A DNA stretch of 64,000 nt from Nocardioides humi. Its GTDB lineage: Bacteria > Actinomycetota > Actinomycetes > Propionibacteriales > Nocardioidaceae. Positions 57,280-64,000 of the stretch are shown here, one piece after another (within the stretch, counting starts at the first letter, position 1; the number at the start of each line of letters is the position of its first letter). A model generated the notes under the pieces. It ran no database searches, was not told where the DNA came from, and worked only from the letters and a program-made list of their open reading frames with translations. The translations under genes were made by a program, and so were the position numbers. The DNA lies in the NCBI RefSeq assembly GCF_006494775.1, contig NZ_CP041146.1, positions 2,232,001-2,296,000 of the forward strand. The letters are read 5' to 3'.

Positions 57280-57316
57280 GTTCCCGGCTTCCGTGAACAG
57301 GATCCGGCGGGCCGCG

Positions 57317-57322
57317 CATAAT
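57317..57322 (+). promoter_or_regulatory. -10 element CATAAT of a probable leaderless transcript
   Basis: CATAAT ends six bases before the ATG at 57329, which places the expected transcription start on the A of the start codon. No Shine-Dalgarno sequence precedes this ATG. Leaderless mRNAs are common in actinobacteria. Confidence 0.5.
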
Positions 57323-57328
57323 CTCGAC

Positions 57329-58894
57329 ATGACGCGTCCACAACCGGGCCGTCAGCCCCGTCACCCCTCCGGGGGCGTCTCTCGGGCGGTCGCCCGGCGC
57401 AATCCACTCCGACCGGAGTACGTCGACCGCGCGCCCTTATGGTGGGCCCTGCTCCTGGCGTGCCTGATGGCACATCCCTATGTCGTCCTCCTGCTGGAGG
57501 ATCCTGCCCTCGACCCGACCATCACGGCCGGGCACATCTGCATGATCCTCGCCGATCTCGCCCTGCTCGGCAGCGCCCTGATCCTGTCCTTCGACGCCCA
57601 CCTCCGGCGCAGCCTGATCCGGGCCAGGTTGGCCACCGTCGCCACGCTCGTCGCCGTGCAGGACCTGCCCCTCGTCGTGATCGCTGTGGCCGACCCCGGC
57701 CACAGCGGACACAGCTACCGCCTCACCGCCGGGCACCTCGTCACCGTCGTGGTGGTGCTCCTGGTGCTCACCGTCGGGACCCGCGACCAGCATCCGCCAC
57801 GGTTCAGCGCACTCCTCGGCGGACTGGTCCTCGGCAGCCTCGTGCTCGCGGCCCGGCTGACCCTCCTCGTCAGCGATCCCACGCCGTTCCTCTCGACGCA
57901 CCGCGGGACGGACCTCCTGCTGATCGCGACGATCGCCGCGGTGACCGCGGCCGTCGTCGCCACGCTGCTGCGCTCGCCGCTGCCCCGCTGGGCCGCGATC
58001 CGGATCAGCTGCGGCATCTGCGCGGTGTTCGCGGCGCGGGCCTGGTCCACGCTGGTGGAGGCGACCTCGCCGCCCCCGGCAGCCGTCGCCGCCGTGCTGG
58101 TGTGCAGCGCCCTGCTCGCCACGAGCGTCGTCGGCCTCCTCCTCGCGACGCTGCAGGCATCCATCACCCGCGAGGCGAAGCTCCTGCTGCGGGCGGCCGA
58201 GGCCGAGGCGACCGTGCAGCACGACCGCGAGGTGGTCCACGAGATGCGCGCGGCGACGGCCGGCATCGTCGCCGGCGTGCACCTGCTGGCCAGCGGCCGG
58301 GTGCCGCCGGGGCCGCGCCGGCTCGCCCTGCGGCACATGGTGGACGTGGAGGCGGCCCGCCTGGGCCGGAGCTTCTCCGACTCGCCCGACGACCTGCACG
58401 ACCTCGCCGTCGACGACATCGTCGAGCCGCTCGTCGTCGCCCACGAGGCCCTCGGCCACCGGGTGATCTGGCGGCCGGGCGGGCACCACGTCACCAGCCG
58501 GCGCGACGCCCTCTCGGAGGTGCTCAACGTGTTGCTCACCAACGCCCACCGTCACGCCCACGGCCACGCCACCACCGTGAGCTGCCGGCCTGTCGGCGGG
58601 TCGGTCGAGATCCGCGTCTCCGACCGGGGCCCGGGCCTCGACCCCGACCTGAAGGACCGCCTCTTCCAGTGGGGCGCCCGCGGGACGAGGTCGACCGGCC
58701 AGGGCATCGGGCTGCAACGCGCCCACCGGCTGATGCTCGAGCTGGGCGGCTCGCTCCACCACGACGACGACGCGGCCCGCAGCGGCGGCGCGGTTTTCGT
58801 GGTCACCCTGCCCGGCACCGGCGAGGCCGCGGAACCGCCGCGCGTCGTACCGTTCCCCCTCCCCGCCTCGATCCCGGCCCGCACGACGCGATGA
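57329..58894 (+). CDS. Membrane sensor histidine kinase of the polysaccharide locus
   Basis: 521 residues from ATG 57329. The N-terminal half (about 30-285) has eight or so transmembrane helices without a large loop, so it probably senses through the membrane. The dimerisation box is REVVHEMRAATAGIVAGVHL with H304, and the ATP-binding domain has NVLLTNAHRHAHG (N box), DRGPGLDPDL (G1) and GQGIGLQRAHRLM (G2). The stop overlaps the response-regulator start by four bases. Its signal is unknown; linkage suggests control of exopolysaccharide genes. Confidence 0.88.
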   Translation: MTRPQPGRQPRHPSGGVSRAVARRNPLRPEYVDRAPLWWALLLACLMAHPYVVLLLEDPALDPTITAGHICMILADLALLGSALILSFDAHLRRSLIRARLATVATLVAVQDLPLVVIAVADPGHSGHSYRLTAGHLVTVVVVLLVLTVGTRDQHPPRFSALLGGLVLGSLVLAARLTLLVSDPTPFLSTHRGTDLLLIATIAAVTAAVVATLLRSPLPRWAAIRISCGICAVFAARAWSTLVEATSPPPAAVAAVLVCSALLATSVVGLLLATLQASITREAKLLLRAAEAEATVQHDREVVHEMRAATAGIVAGVHLLASGRVPPGPRRLALRHMVDVEAARLGRSFSDSPDDLHDLAVDDIVEPLVVAHEALGHRVIWRPGGHHVTSRRDALSEVLNVLLTNAHRHAHGHATTVSCRPVGGSVEIRVSDRGPGLDPDLKDRLFQWGARGTRSTGQGIGLQRAHRLMLELGGSLHHDDDAARSGGAVFVVTLPGTGEAAEPPRVVPFPLPASIPARTTR

Positions 58895-59577
58895 CGACCG
58901 CGCCCGCGCGCCCGATGCGCGTCACCATCATCGACGACCACGCCCTCTTCGCCGAGTCGGTCGCGCTCACCCTCGAGTCGGAGGGGCACACGGTCCGCCG
59001 GATCGACCTCGGCGAGAGGCACACGACCCTGGCGACCGTGCTGTCCACCACCCTGCGCAGCGCGCCGCGGGTCGTGCTGCTCGATCTCGACCTCGGCCGG
59101 GTCGGCGACGGGATGCGCCTCATCTCGCCTCTCGCGGCTGCCGGCGCGGCGGTCGTCGTGGTGACCGGCAGCGCCGACCAGGCCCGGCAGGGCGACTGCC
59201 TGCGGCGCGGCGCGAAGGCGGTCCTGGTCAAGACCTGCCCGCTCAACGAGGTCGTGGCCACCATCCGCCGCGCCCGCGACGGGCTTCCGCTGATGGGCTC
59301 GGAGGAGCGCGGGGCGCTGATCGACCTCGCCCTGCACGAGCGCGACGAGATCCGCGAGATCCGGGCCCGGCTGGAGCGCCTCACCCGCCGGGAGATGGAG
59401 GTGCTCGGCGCGCTGATGCAGGGCGAGCAGGTGCGCGAGATCGCCCGCGCCAGCGTGGTCTCCGAGGCGACCGTCCGCACCCAGGTGAAGTCGATCCTCG
59501 CCAAGCTCGAGATGAGCTCGCAGCTGGCCGCCGTCGGGGCCGCCTACAAGGTCGGCTGGCACCCTCCGCGGGACTGA
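58891..59577 (+). CDS. LuxR-family response regulator of the polysaccharide locus
   Basis: 228 residues. The receiver domain has the acidic pocket TIIDDHALFAES, phospho-acceptor Asp in VVLLDLDLGRV, the Thr of VVTGSA and the Lys of AVLVKTCP, all intact. A linker helix (ALHERDEIREIRARLERL) leads to the helix-turn-helix LTRREMEVLGALMQGEQVRE plus VSEATVRTQVKSILAKLEMS. It is a paralog of the regulator at 36857 and of the same length; their recognition helices differ at few positions, which suggests a shared operator. Cognate kinase: the preceding gene. Confidence 0.9.
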   Translation: MTTAPARPMRVTIIDDHALFAESVALTLESEGHTVRRIDLGERHTTLATVLSTTLRSAPRVVLLDLDLGRVGDGMRLISPLAAAGAAVVVVTGSADQARQGDCLRRGAKAVLVKTCPLNEVVATIRRARDGLPLMGSEERGALIDLALHERDEIREIRARLERLTRREMEVLGALMQGEQVREIARASVVSEATVRTQVKSILAKLEMSSQLAAVGAAYKVGWHPPRD

Positions 59578-59605
59578 TCCCGCGGGACCCCCACGGCCTC
59601 CGCTT

Positions 59606-59621
59606 TGCCGTATTTGGGGCA
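59606..59621. promoter_or_regulatory. Operator-like site TGCCGTATTTGGGGCA
   Basis: TGCC and GGCA flank an AT-rich centre. In reverse it reads TGCCCCAAATACGGCA, sharing CCCAAAT with the site at 38428. It lies 70 bases upstream of the Alg14-like gene that begins the final polysaccharide operon. Confidence 0.45.
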
Positions 59622-59690
59622 TGCCCGCGCCTCCACCCGTCCCTAGGGTCGGGGGATCGCCCATCAGGCCAGCGATCCAGGAGGTGCCTC

Positions 59691-60140
59691 GTGCGGGTGC
59701 TGCTCGTCTCCTCGTCCGGAGGTCATCTCGCCCAGCTGATGTGCCTGCGCCCGTGGTGGGAGAAGCACGACCGGCACTGGGTCACCTTCGACACCGCCGA
59801 CGCCGTCGCGAAGCTCGAGGGCGAGGACGTGACCTGGGCGCACCACCCGACGACGCGGAACCTGCGCAACCTGGCCCGGAACTCGGTCCAGGCGCGCCGC
59901 GTGCTCGGCCACTACGACCCCGACCTCATCGTGTCCACCGGCGCGGCGGTGGCCGTGCCGTACTTCTGGCTGCGGCGCCGCAAGCACGCCTCCACGATCT
60001 ACCTCGAGGTGTACGACCGGGTCGAGACCGCGACACTGACCGGCCGGCTGTGCCGTCCGGCCACCGACCTCTTCCTGGTCCAGTGGCCCGAGCAGCAGCG
60101 CCTCTACCGCTCCTCCGTCCTGGTCGGGGAGCTGTGGTGA
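59691..60140 (+). CDS. Alg14/PssD-like glycosyltransferase subunit (membrane anchor)
   Basis: 149 residues from GTG 59691, with GGAGG upstream. The family pattern is VLLVSSSGGHLAQLMCLRPW at the N-terminus, then LIVSTGAAVAVPYFWLRR and VYDRVETATLTGRL. Alg14-type proteins anchor the catalytic Alg13-type partner to the membrane. The partner gene follows with a GTGA overlap, so this is a true two-gene enzyme and not a frameshifted single gene. Confidence 0.86.
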   Translation: MRVLLVSSSGGHLAQLMCLRPWWEKHDRHWVTFDTADAVAKLEGEDVTWAHHPTTRNLRNLARNSVQARRVLGHYDPDLIVSTGAAVAVPYFWLRRRKHASTIYLEVYDRVETATLTGRLCRPATDLFLVQWPEQQRLYRSSVLVGELW

Positions 60141-60640
60141 GCGCGGCGCCGCCGCCCCTCGTGGCGGTCTTCCTCGGCACCGACCACCACCGGTTCGACC
60201 GACTGGTCGCCTGGGCCGCCGGCCTGCAGGCACGGGGGCTGTTCCGGTTCCACGTGCAGCACGGCGCGACCCCGCTGGCGCCGGGGCTGGCCGGTACCCG
60301 GCTGATGGACCCCGCCTCGATGGCCGGCCTGCTCGACCGGGCCAGCGCGGTCGTGACCCACGGCGGGCCCGGCTCGATCATGGACGCCCGCGAGCACGGG
60401 CACGTGCCCGTCGTCGTCCCCCGCAACCCGGGCCTCGGCGAGCACGTCGACGACCACCAGCAGCGCTTCGCGCGGTTCGTGGCGCGGACCGGTCTGGTCG
60501 TCACCGCGCACAGCGAGGAGGAGCTGGGCGCCCGGCTGTCGCTGGCCGTCCTCGTCGGGCACTCCACGGCCGGCCCGGACCGCCCCCTCCCGACCCTCGC
60601 CCGCTTCGAGGCGCTCGTCGACGGTCTCGTGCGCCGATGA
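60137..60640 (+). CDS. Alg13/PssE-like glycosyltransferase subunit (catalytic)
   Basis: 167 residues from GTG 60137. VAVFLGTDHHRFDRLVAW opens the Alg13-like GT-B C-terminal domain. The UDP-sugar-binding part is VVTHGGPGSIMDAREHGHVP with VVVPRNPGLGEHVDDHQ, as in EpsF/PssE and MurG relatives. It forms one enzyme with the preceding product and probably adds the second sugar (a glucuronic acid in the PssDE example) to the primed lipid. ATGA overlap with the next gene. Confidence 0.86.
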   Translation: MSAAPPPLVAVFLGTDHHRFDRLVAWAAGLQARGLFRFHVQHGATPLAPGLAGTRLMDPASMAGLLDRASAVVTHGGPGSIMDAREHGHVPVVVPRNPGLGEHVDDHQQRFARFVARTGLVVTAHSEEELGARLSLAVLVGHSTAGPDRPLPTLARFEALVDGLVRR

Positions 60641-62043
60641 CCGTCATCTCCGCACGCCCGACGACCCGTGCCGCGACCGGCCGCCGGACCGCGGTCGACG
60701 TCCTGGCGCCCCTGCAGCGCACCGGCCGCCTGTTCGTCGCCGCGGACGCGGTCGCCGCGGCGCTCGCCGTGCTCGTCGCGAGCCAGGTCCCCGGCGGGGT
60801 CGAGCGGGGCGCCACGGGGTACCTCTTCGTGCCGCTGTGGGTGCTCGCCGTCGCCGTCACCGGCGAGTACCGCCTCACCGGCGGGTTCGTGGCGCACGTG
60901 CGGCGCCTGGCTGCCGTCGCCCTGGTGGTGCCCACCGCCACGCTGCTGACCACCGAGGCGCTGTCCTACCCGCTCTCGGCCAGCACCGTGACCGCGGTGT
61001 GCGTCGGCAGCGCCGCGCTGGGCGCGCTCGCCCGCCGTGCCGCCGCCGTGCCGCACCGGGTGGTCGTCGTCGGCAGCTCCACCACCCTGCCGGACCTGCT
61101 CGCCCGGATCCGCGCCGCGCGCAACCGCCGGTTCTCGGTCGTGGGCGCGTGCGTCGCGGCCGGCGACCCGATCCTGGCCGCCGACCTGGACGCCGTCCCG
61201 ACCGTCTCCGGCCTCGCGACCTGCGCCTCGGCCGCCCGGGCCAACGGCGCCGACGCGGTCATCCTGGCGCCCGATCACGCCATCCCCGACGACGCGGTAC
61301 GACGGCTGCGCTGGGCGCTGGAGGAGGACGGCGTCGGGATCTTCGTCTGGCCCGGCCTGGCCACCTCCCCGGTCGGGCGCACCCGCCTCGACCTCTGGGA
61401 CGACGTCCCCCTGCTGCACCTCGGCGCGCCCCGCCGCCTCGGGCCCTCCCACGCGGTGAAGCACGTCCTCGACCGCGCCGTGGCCGCGCTGGCGCTCGTC
61501 GTCCTGGCTCCGATCCTGCTCGCGCTCGCGGTGGCCGTGCGCCTCGACTCGCCCGGCCCGGCGTTCTTCCGCCAGACCCGCGTCGGCCGCGGCGACGCGC
61601 CGTTCACGATGTGGAAGCTGCGCACGATGCGCCAGGACGCCGACACCACCGCCGTCACGCTGGCCGACCTCAACGAGGCCGACGGCCCCCTGTTCAAGAT
61701 CCAGCGGGACCCGCGGGTCACCCGGGTGGGCCGCTGGCTGCGGCGTACCTCCCTCGACGAGCTGCCTCAGCTGGTCAACGTCGCCCTCGGCCAGATGTCG
61801 CTGGTCGGCCCCCGGCCCGCGCTGCCGACCGAGGTCGAGGACTACCACCCCGACGTCCGGCACCGGCTGGTCGTGCGCCCGGGCATGACCGGCCTGTGGC
61901 AGGTCTCCGGGCGCGCGGACCTGTCCTGGGAGGAGTCGGTGCGGCTCGACCAGCAGTACGTCGACAACTGGTCGCTGTTCCTGGACGCCCGGATCCTGCT
62001 GCGCACCGCCGGCGCGGTCCTCGGCGGCCGCGGGGCGTACTGA
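60637..62043 (+). CDS. Polyprenyl-phosphate sugar-1-phosphate transferase (priming enzyme)
   Basis: 468 residues. The N-terminal part has four or five helices and a Rossmann-like domain (VVVVGSSTTLPDLLARI). The C-terminal bacterial sugar-transferase domain is complete: a membrane helix, RVGRGDAPFTMWKLRTM, RRTSLDELPQLVNVALGQ, MSLVGPRPAL and RPGMTGLWQVSGR. It starts the repeat unit by attaching sugar phosphate to undecaprenyl phosphate (WbaP/WcaJ/CpsE type). Last gene of the operon that begins at 59691. Confidence 0.92.
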   Translation: MTVISARPTTRAATGRRTAVDVLAPLQRTGRLFVAADAVAAALAVLVASQVPGGVERGATGYLFVPLWVLAVAVTGEYRLTGGFVAHVRRLAAVALVVPTATLLTTEALSYPLSASTVTAVCVGSAALGALARRAAAVPHRVVVVGSSTTLPDLLARIRAARNRRFSVVGACVAAGDPILAADLDAVPTVSGLATCASAARANGADAVILAPDHAIPDDAVRRLRWALEEDGVGIFVWPGLATSPVGRTRLDLWDDVPLLHLGAPRRLGPSHAVKHVLDRAVAALALVVLAPILLALAVAVRLDSPGPAFFRQTRVGRGDAPFTMWKLRTMRQDADTTAVTLADLNEADGPLFKIQRDPRVTRVGRWLRRTSLDELPQLVNVALGQMSLVGPRPALPTEVEDYHPDVRHRLVVRPGMTGLWQVSGRADLSWEESVRLDQQYVDNWSLFLDARILLRTAGAVLGGRGAY

Positions 62044-62087
62044 CCGGGCCTCTTGGCGGCGGCTCCGCACGGCAAGTTACCTGCGAG

Positions 62088-62093
62088 TAGTAT
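62088..62093 (+). promoter_or_regulatory. -10 element TAGTAT of a probable leaderless transcript
   Basis: TAGTAT ends six bases before the ATG at 62100, with TTACCTG upstream and no ribosome-binding site. The predicted transcription start is the first base of the start codon. Confidence 0.5.
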
Positions 62094-62099
62094 CGGGTC

Positions 62100-62906
62100 A
62101 TGCGCACCGACAGCGGCCCGGTCACCTGCACCGTCACCGACGGCATCGCCCACGTCCGGCTGAGCCGGCCCGAGAAGCTCAACGCGCTGACCCTCGACAT
62201 CCTCGACGACCTGGTGTCGACCGCGCACGCCCTGCGCCGCGACCGGACGCTGCGCGCCGTGATCGTCAGCGGCGACGGCGACGCCTTCTGCGCCGGCCTC
62301 GACTTCGCCTCCGTGCTGCGCAACCCGGCCGGGGTCGCCCGGGCGTTCGTCCCGCGTCCGCTGCGCGGCACCAACACCTTCCAGGAGGCGCCCTGGGCCT
62401 TCCGCCGGATCCCCGTCCCCGTGATCGCGGCCGTCCACGGCCACTGCCTCGGCGGCGGCCTGCAGATCGCGCTCGCCGCCGACTTCCGGATCGCGACCCC
62501 CGACTCCCGCTGGTCCGTGCTCGAGGGCAAGTGGGGCCTGATCCCCGACATGTCCGGCATCCAGGCCCTCAAGGAGCTCGTCGGCATCGACCAGGCCAAG
62601 CTGCTCACCATGACCGCCGAGGTCTTCGACGGCACCCGCGCCCACGACCTCGGCCTCGTCACCCGCCTGGACAACGACCCGCTCTCCGGCGCCCTCCGCC
62701 TCGCGAACGAGCTCTCCCACCGCTCCCCCGACGCCCTCGCCGCCGCCAAGCGGCTCTTCAACGACACCTGGACCGCCTCGCCCCGCCGTACCTTCGCCCG
62801 CGAGCGGATCGAGCAGGCCTTCCTCCTCGCCGCCCGCAACACGAAGGCCGCCCGCGAGGCCGCGTTCAAGAAGGCCGAGGCGGTTTACGGTCCGCGGGGG
62901 CGCTGA
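62100..62906 (+). CDS. Enoyl-CoA hydratase/isomerase family protein
   Basis: 268-residue crotonase-fold enzyme. LSRPEKLNALTLDILDDL opens the fold; the oxyanion-hole parts are DAFCAGLDFASV and HGHCLGGGLQIALAADFRIA. The position of one catalytic Glu of classical hydratases reads GKWGLIPDMSG, with Asp in place of the usual Glu pattern, as in several crotonase-family members with other activities, so the exact reaction is open. It is a stand-alone gene after the polysaccharide operon, with its own promoter. Confidence 0.85.
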   Translation: MRTDSGPVTCTVTDGIAHVRLSRPEKLNALTLDILDDLVSTAHALRRDRTLRAVIVSGDGDAFCAGLDFASVLRNPAGVARAFVPRPLRGTNTFQEAPWAFRRIPVPVIAAVHGHCLGGGLQIALAADFRIATPDSRWSVLEGKWGLIPDMSGIQALKELVGIDQAKLLTMTAEVFDGTRAHDLGLVTRLDNDPLSGALRLANELSHRSPDALAAAKRLFNDTWTASPRRTFARERIEQAFLLAARNTKAAREAAFKKAEAVYGPRGR

Positions 62907-63018
62907 CGGCAAGCCCGATTCCTCACGGACACGGGTCGTCGTCCGATGAGTGTCGTATCTGCCCCGAGTCATTCGTGGAGAGAGTGAAGGCCGCCACGAG
63001 ACGACAGGAGACACGGCC

Positions 63019-63171
63019 ATGTGGACCACCACCCCCACCACCGAGAAGCACCTCAGCCACGACCTGCCGTGCCCCGCGTGCGGCCACGCCGTGCACACCT
63101 TCCTCGCGTGCAGCGACAGCTGCGACTGTGCGCCGACGGTGATGCCCGGCTCAGTTCCCTACGCCGCCTGA
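63019..63171 (+). CDS. Small Cys-rich protein, possible zinc ribbon
   Basis: 50 residues from ATG 63019, with AGGAG eight bases upstream; an in-frame ATG at 62950 would add 23 residues but lacks such a site. CPACGHAVHTFLACSDSCDC has CxxC near its start and CxxxCxC at its end, with a His between, enough for one zinc site. Coding potential is supported by the well-placed ribosome-binding site and the motif. Function unknown. It converges with the dehydrogenase gene with four bases between the stops. Confidence 0.7.
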   Translation: MWTTTPTTEKHLSHDLPCPACGHAVHTFLACSDSCDCAPTVMPGSVPYAA

Positions 63172-63175
63172 GCCG

Positions 63176-64000
63176 CTACGGGTACCTCAGGTCCACGGTC
63201 TCCTCGCTGATCTCCCACAGCCGCCGCGCCTTGTCGGCGTTGCGGGCGAGCTTGCTGCGCCCCACCTCGCGTGGCCTGCCCGAGAGCTGCTGGAGGCCGC
63301 TGGGGCCGACGAAGGTGTTGCCGGGCAGGTCGGCGGTGGCGGCCATCAGCGACGGCCAGGCGCCGGCCGCGGCCGACTGGGAGATCGCCTTGACGCCGGC
63401 GTCGAGGATGGTGGCGATGCCGCCGGCGGAGCGGCCGTACTGGCCGTTGGCGGCGAGGTGGGTGCCGGCGAAGCCGGGGTGGGCGGCGAGCGCGCGGACC
63501 GGGAGGTCCGCGGCGCGGAGGCGGCGGTCGAGCTCGGCGGTGAAGTAGAGGTTCGCGAGCTTGGACTGCCCGTAGACCCGCCACGTGTGGTAGCGCCCGA
63601 TCTGCTCACGCGGGTCGCCGAGCGGCGCCTTGCCGGCGAAGCTGTGGAACCGCGAGGACACCGTGACCACCCGCCCGTCGGCGCTCTGCACGAGCTGCGG
63701 CAGCAGCAGGCCGGTGAGCAGGAACGGCCCGAAGTGATTGGTAGCCATCTGCAGCTCGAGCCCGTCGGCGGTGCGGGCGTACTTCGTGCCCATCACGCCG
63801 GCGTTGTTGACGAGTACGTCGATCGGCCCGACCTGCGCGACCGCGGCCGCGGCGGTGCGGACCGAGCTGAGGCTCGCCAGGTCGAGGTGCAGCGCCTCCA
63901 GCTGGGCGTCGGGCACCTCCTCGCGGATCGCGGCGGCGGTCTCCTCGACCTTGGCCGGATTGCGGCCGGCGAGGACCACCCGGCCGCCGCGACGGGCCAG
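63176..64000 (-). CDS. Short-chain dehydrogenase/reductase, 5' end cut by window edge
   Basis: About 275 residues are visible; the frame is open to the last base of the window (LARRGGRVVLAGRNPAKVEE), so the N-terminal NAD(P)-binding TGxxxGxG is outside. Visible signatures: Asp-Leu of LHLDLASLSS, NNAGVMG, and the catalytic Tyr/Lys of VYGQSKLANLYF with the Ser of VTVSSRFHS. Resembles the retinol-dehydrogenase/protochlorophyllide-reductase-like SDR group of actinobacteria. Substrate unknown. Confidence 0.88.
   Translation of the reverse strand: MARRGGRVVLAGRNPAKVEETAAAIREEVPDAQLEALHLDLASLSSVRTAAAAVAQVGPIDVLVNNAGVMGTKYARTADGLELQMATNHFGPFLLTGLLLPQLVQSADGRVVTVSSRFHSFAGKAPLGDPREQIGRYHTWRVYGQSKLANLYFTAELDRRLRAADLPVRALAAHPGFAGTHLAANGQYGRSAGGIATILDAGVKAISQSAAAGAWPSLMAATADLPGNTFVGPSGLQQLSGRPREVGRSKLARNADKARRLWEISEETVDLRYP

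Noticed and set aside
59691..60640. Split glycosyltransferase as a seventh frameshift
   Set aside because: The break falls exactly between Alg14-like and Alg13-like halves, with a GTGA stop/start overlap and full family lengths, so two genes are intended.

Overview
The window is very GC-rich, dense actinobacterial DNA. An nuo operon sitting next to a menaquinone methyltransferase gene, GTG starts, 1- to 4-base stop/start overlaps, a mycobacterial-type desaturase/reductase pair, a DUF222-type HNH endonuclease and PucR-like regulators all fit a member of the Nocardioidaceae, most likely Nocardioides. That placement is inference from gene content; there is no rRNA or other marker here.

Layout. 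1-15,552 (minus strand): the respiratory complex I operon nuoA-nuoN, with nuoN cut by the left edge. 15,553-15,915: nuo promoter region with a CRP-like site and a long palindromic terminator-like element. 15,916-20,399 (minus): menG, a dienelactone-hydrolase-like protein, an unknown anchored protein, a metallo-beta-lactamase-fold protein and a NarL-type two-component system. 20,504-24,042 (plus): an ion-permease module (unknown protein, RCK_C protein, ArsB/NhaD-like permease) and a secreted NHL-repeat protein. 24,068-30,657: a PucR-like regulator divergent from PHA synthase and PHA depolymerase, then a DUF1992 protein and two malyl-CoA/citrate-lyase-type enzymes. 30,834-36,856: PadR plus HAAS membrane protein, a lipoprotein esterase, a second PucR-like regulator, and a flavin/2Fe-2S reductase with its fatty-acid desaturase.

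36,857-62,043 is the main accessory region: a large surface-polysaccharide locus. It holds two paralogous LuxR-type regulators, a laminin-like lipoprotein, a polymerase fused to a Wzz-like domain, a CDP-alcohol phosphotransferase, glycosyltransferases (GT2 and a split Alg14/Alg13 pair), a secreted glycoside hydrolase, a kinase-fold protein, a ParB-like/methyltransferase fusion, a sulfotransferase, a flippase, a Wzz/CpsD-like protein whose ATP-binding loop looks lost, an 1,837-residue secreted PKD/propeller protein, a membrane histidine kinase with its regulator, and the priming glycosylphosphotransferase. The promoter regions of its transcription units share AT-rich, palindrome-like C/G-flanked elements (CCCAAATTTGG, CCCCAATTTGTGGG, CCCCATATGGGG and others) that I propose as a common operator for the two LuxR-type paralogs. 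The right end has an enoyl-CoA hydratase, a 50-residue Cys-rich protein and a cut short-chain dehydrogenase.

Six genes (nuoE, the permease, the NHL protein, the HAAS protein, the CDP-alcohol transferase and GT2) are each broken by the apparent loss of one G or C, mostly in G/C runs. The pattern suggests residual sequencing error rather than six independent pseudogenes, so these are annotated as single genes spanning the shift.
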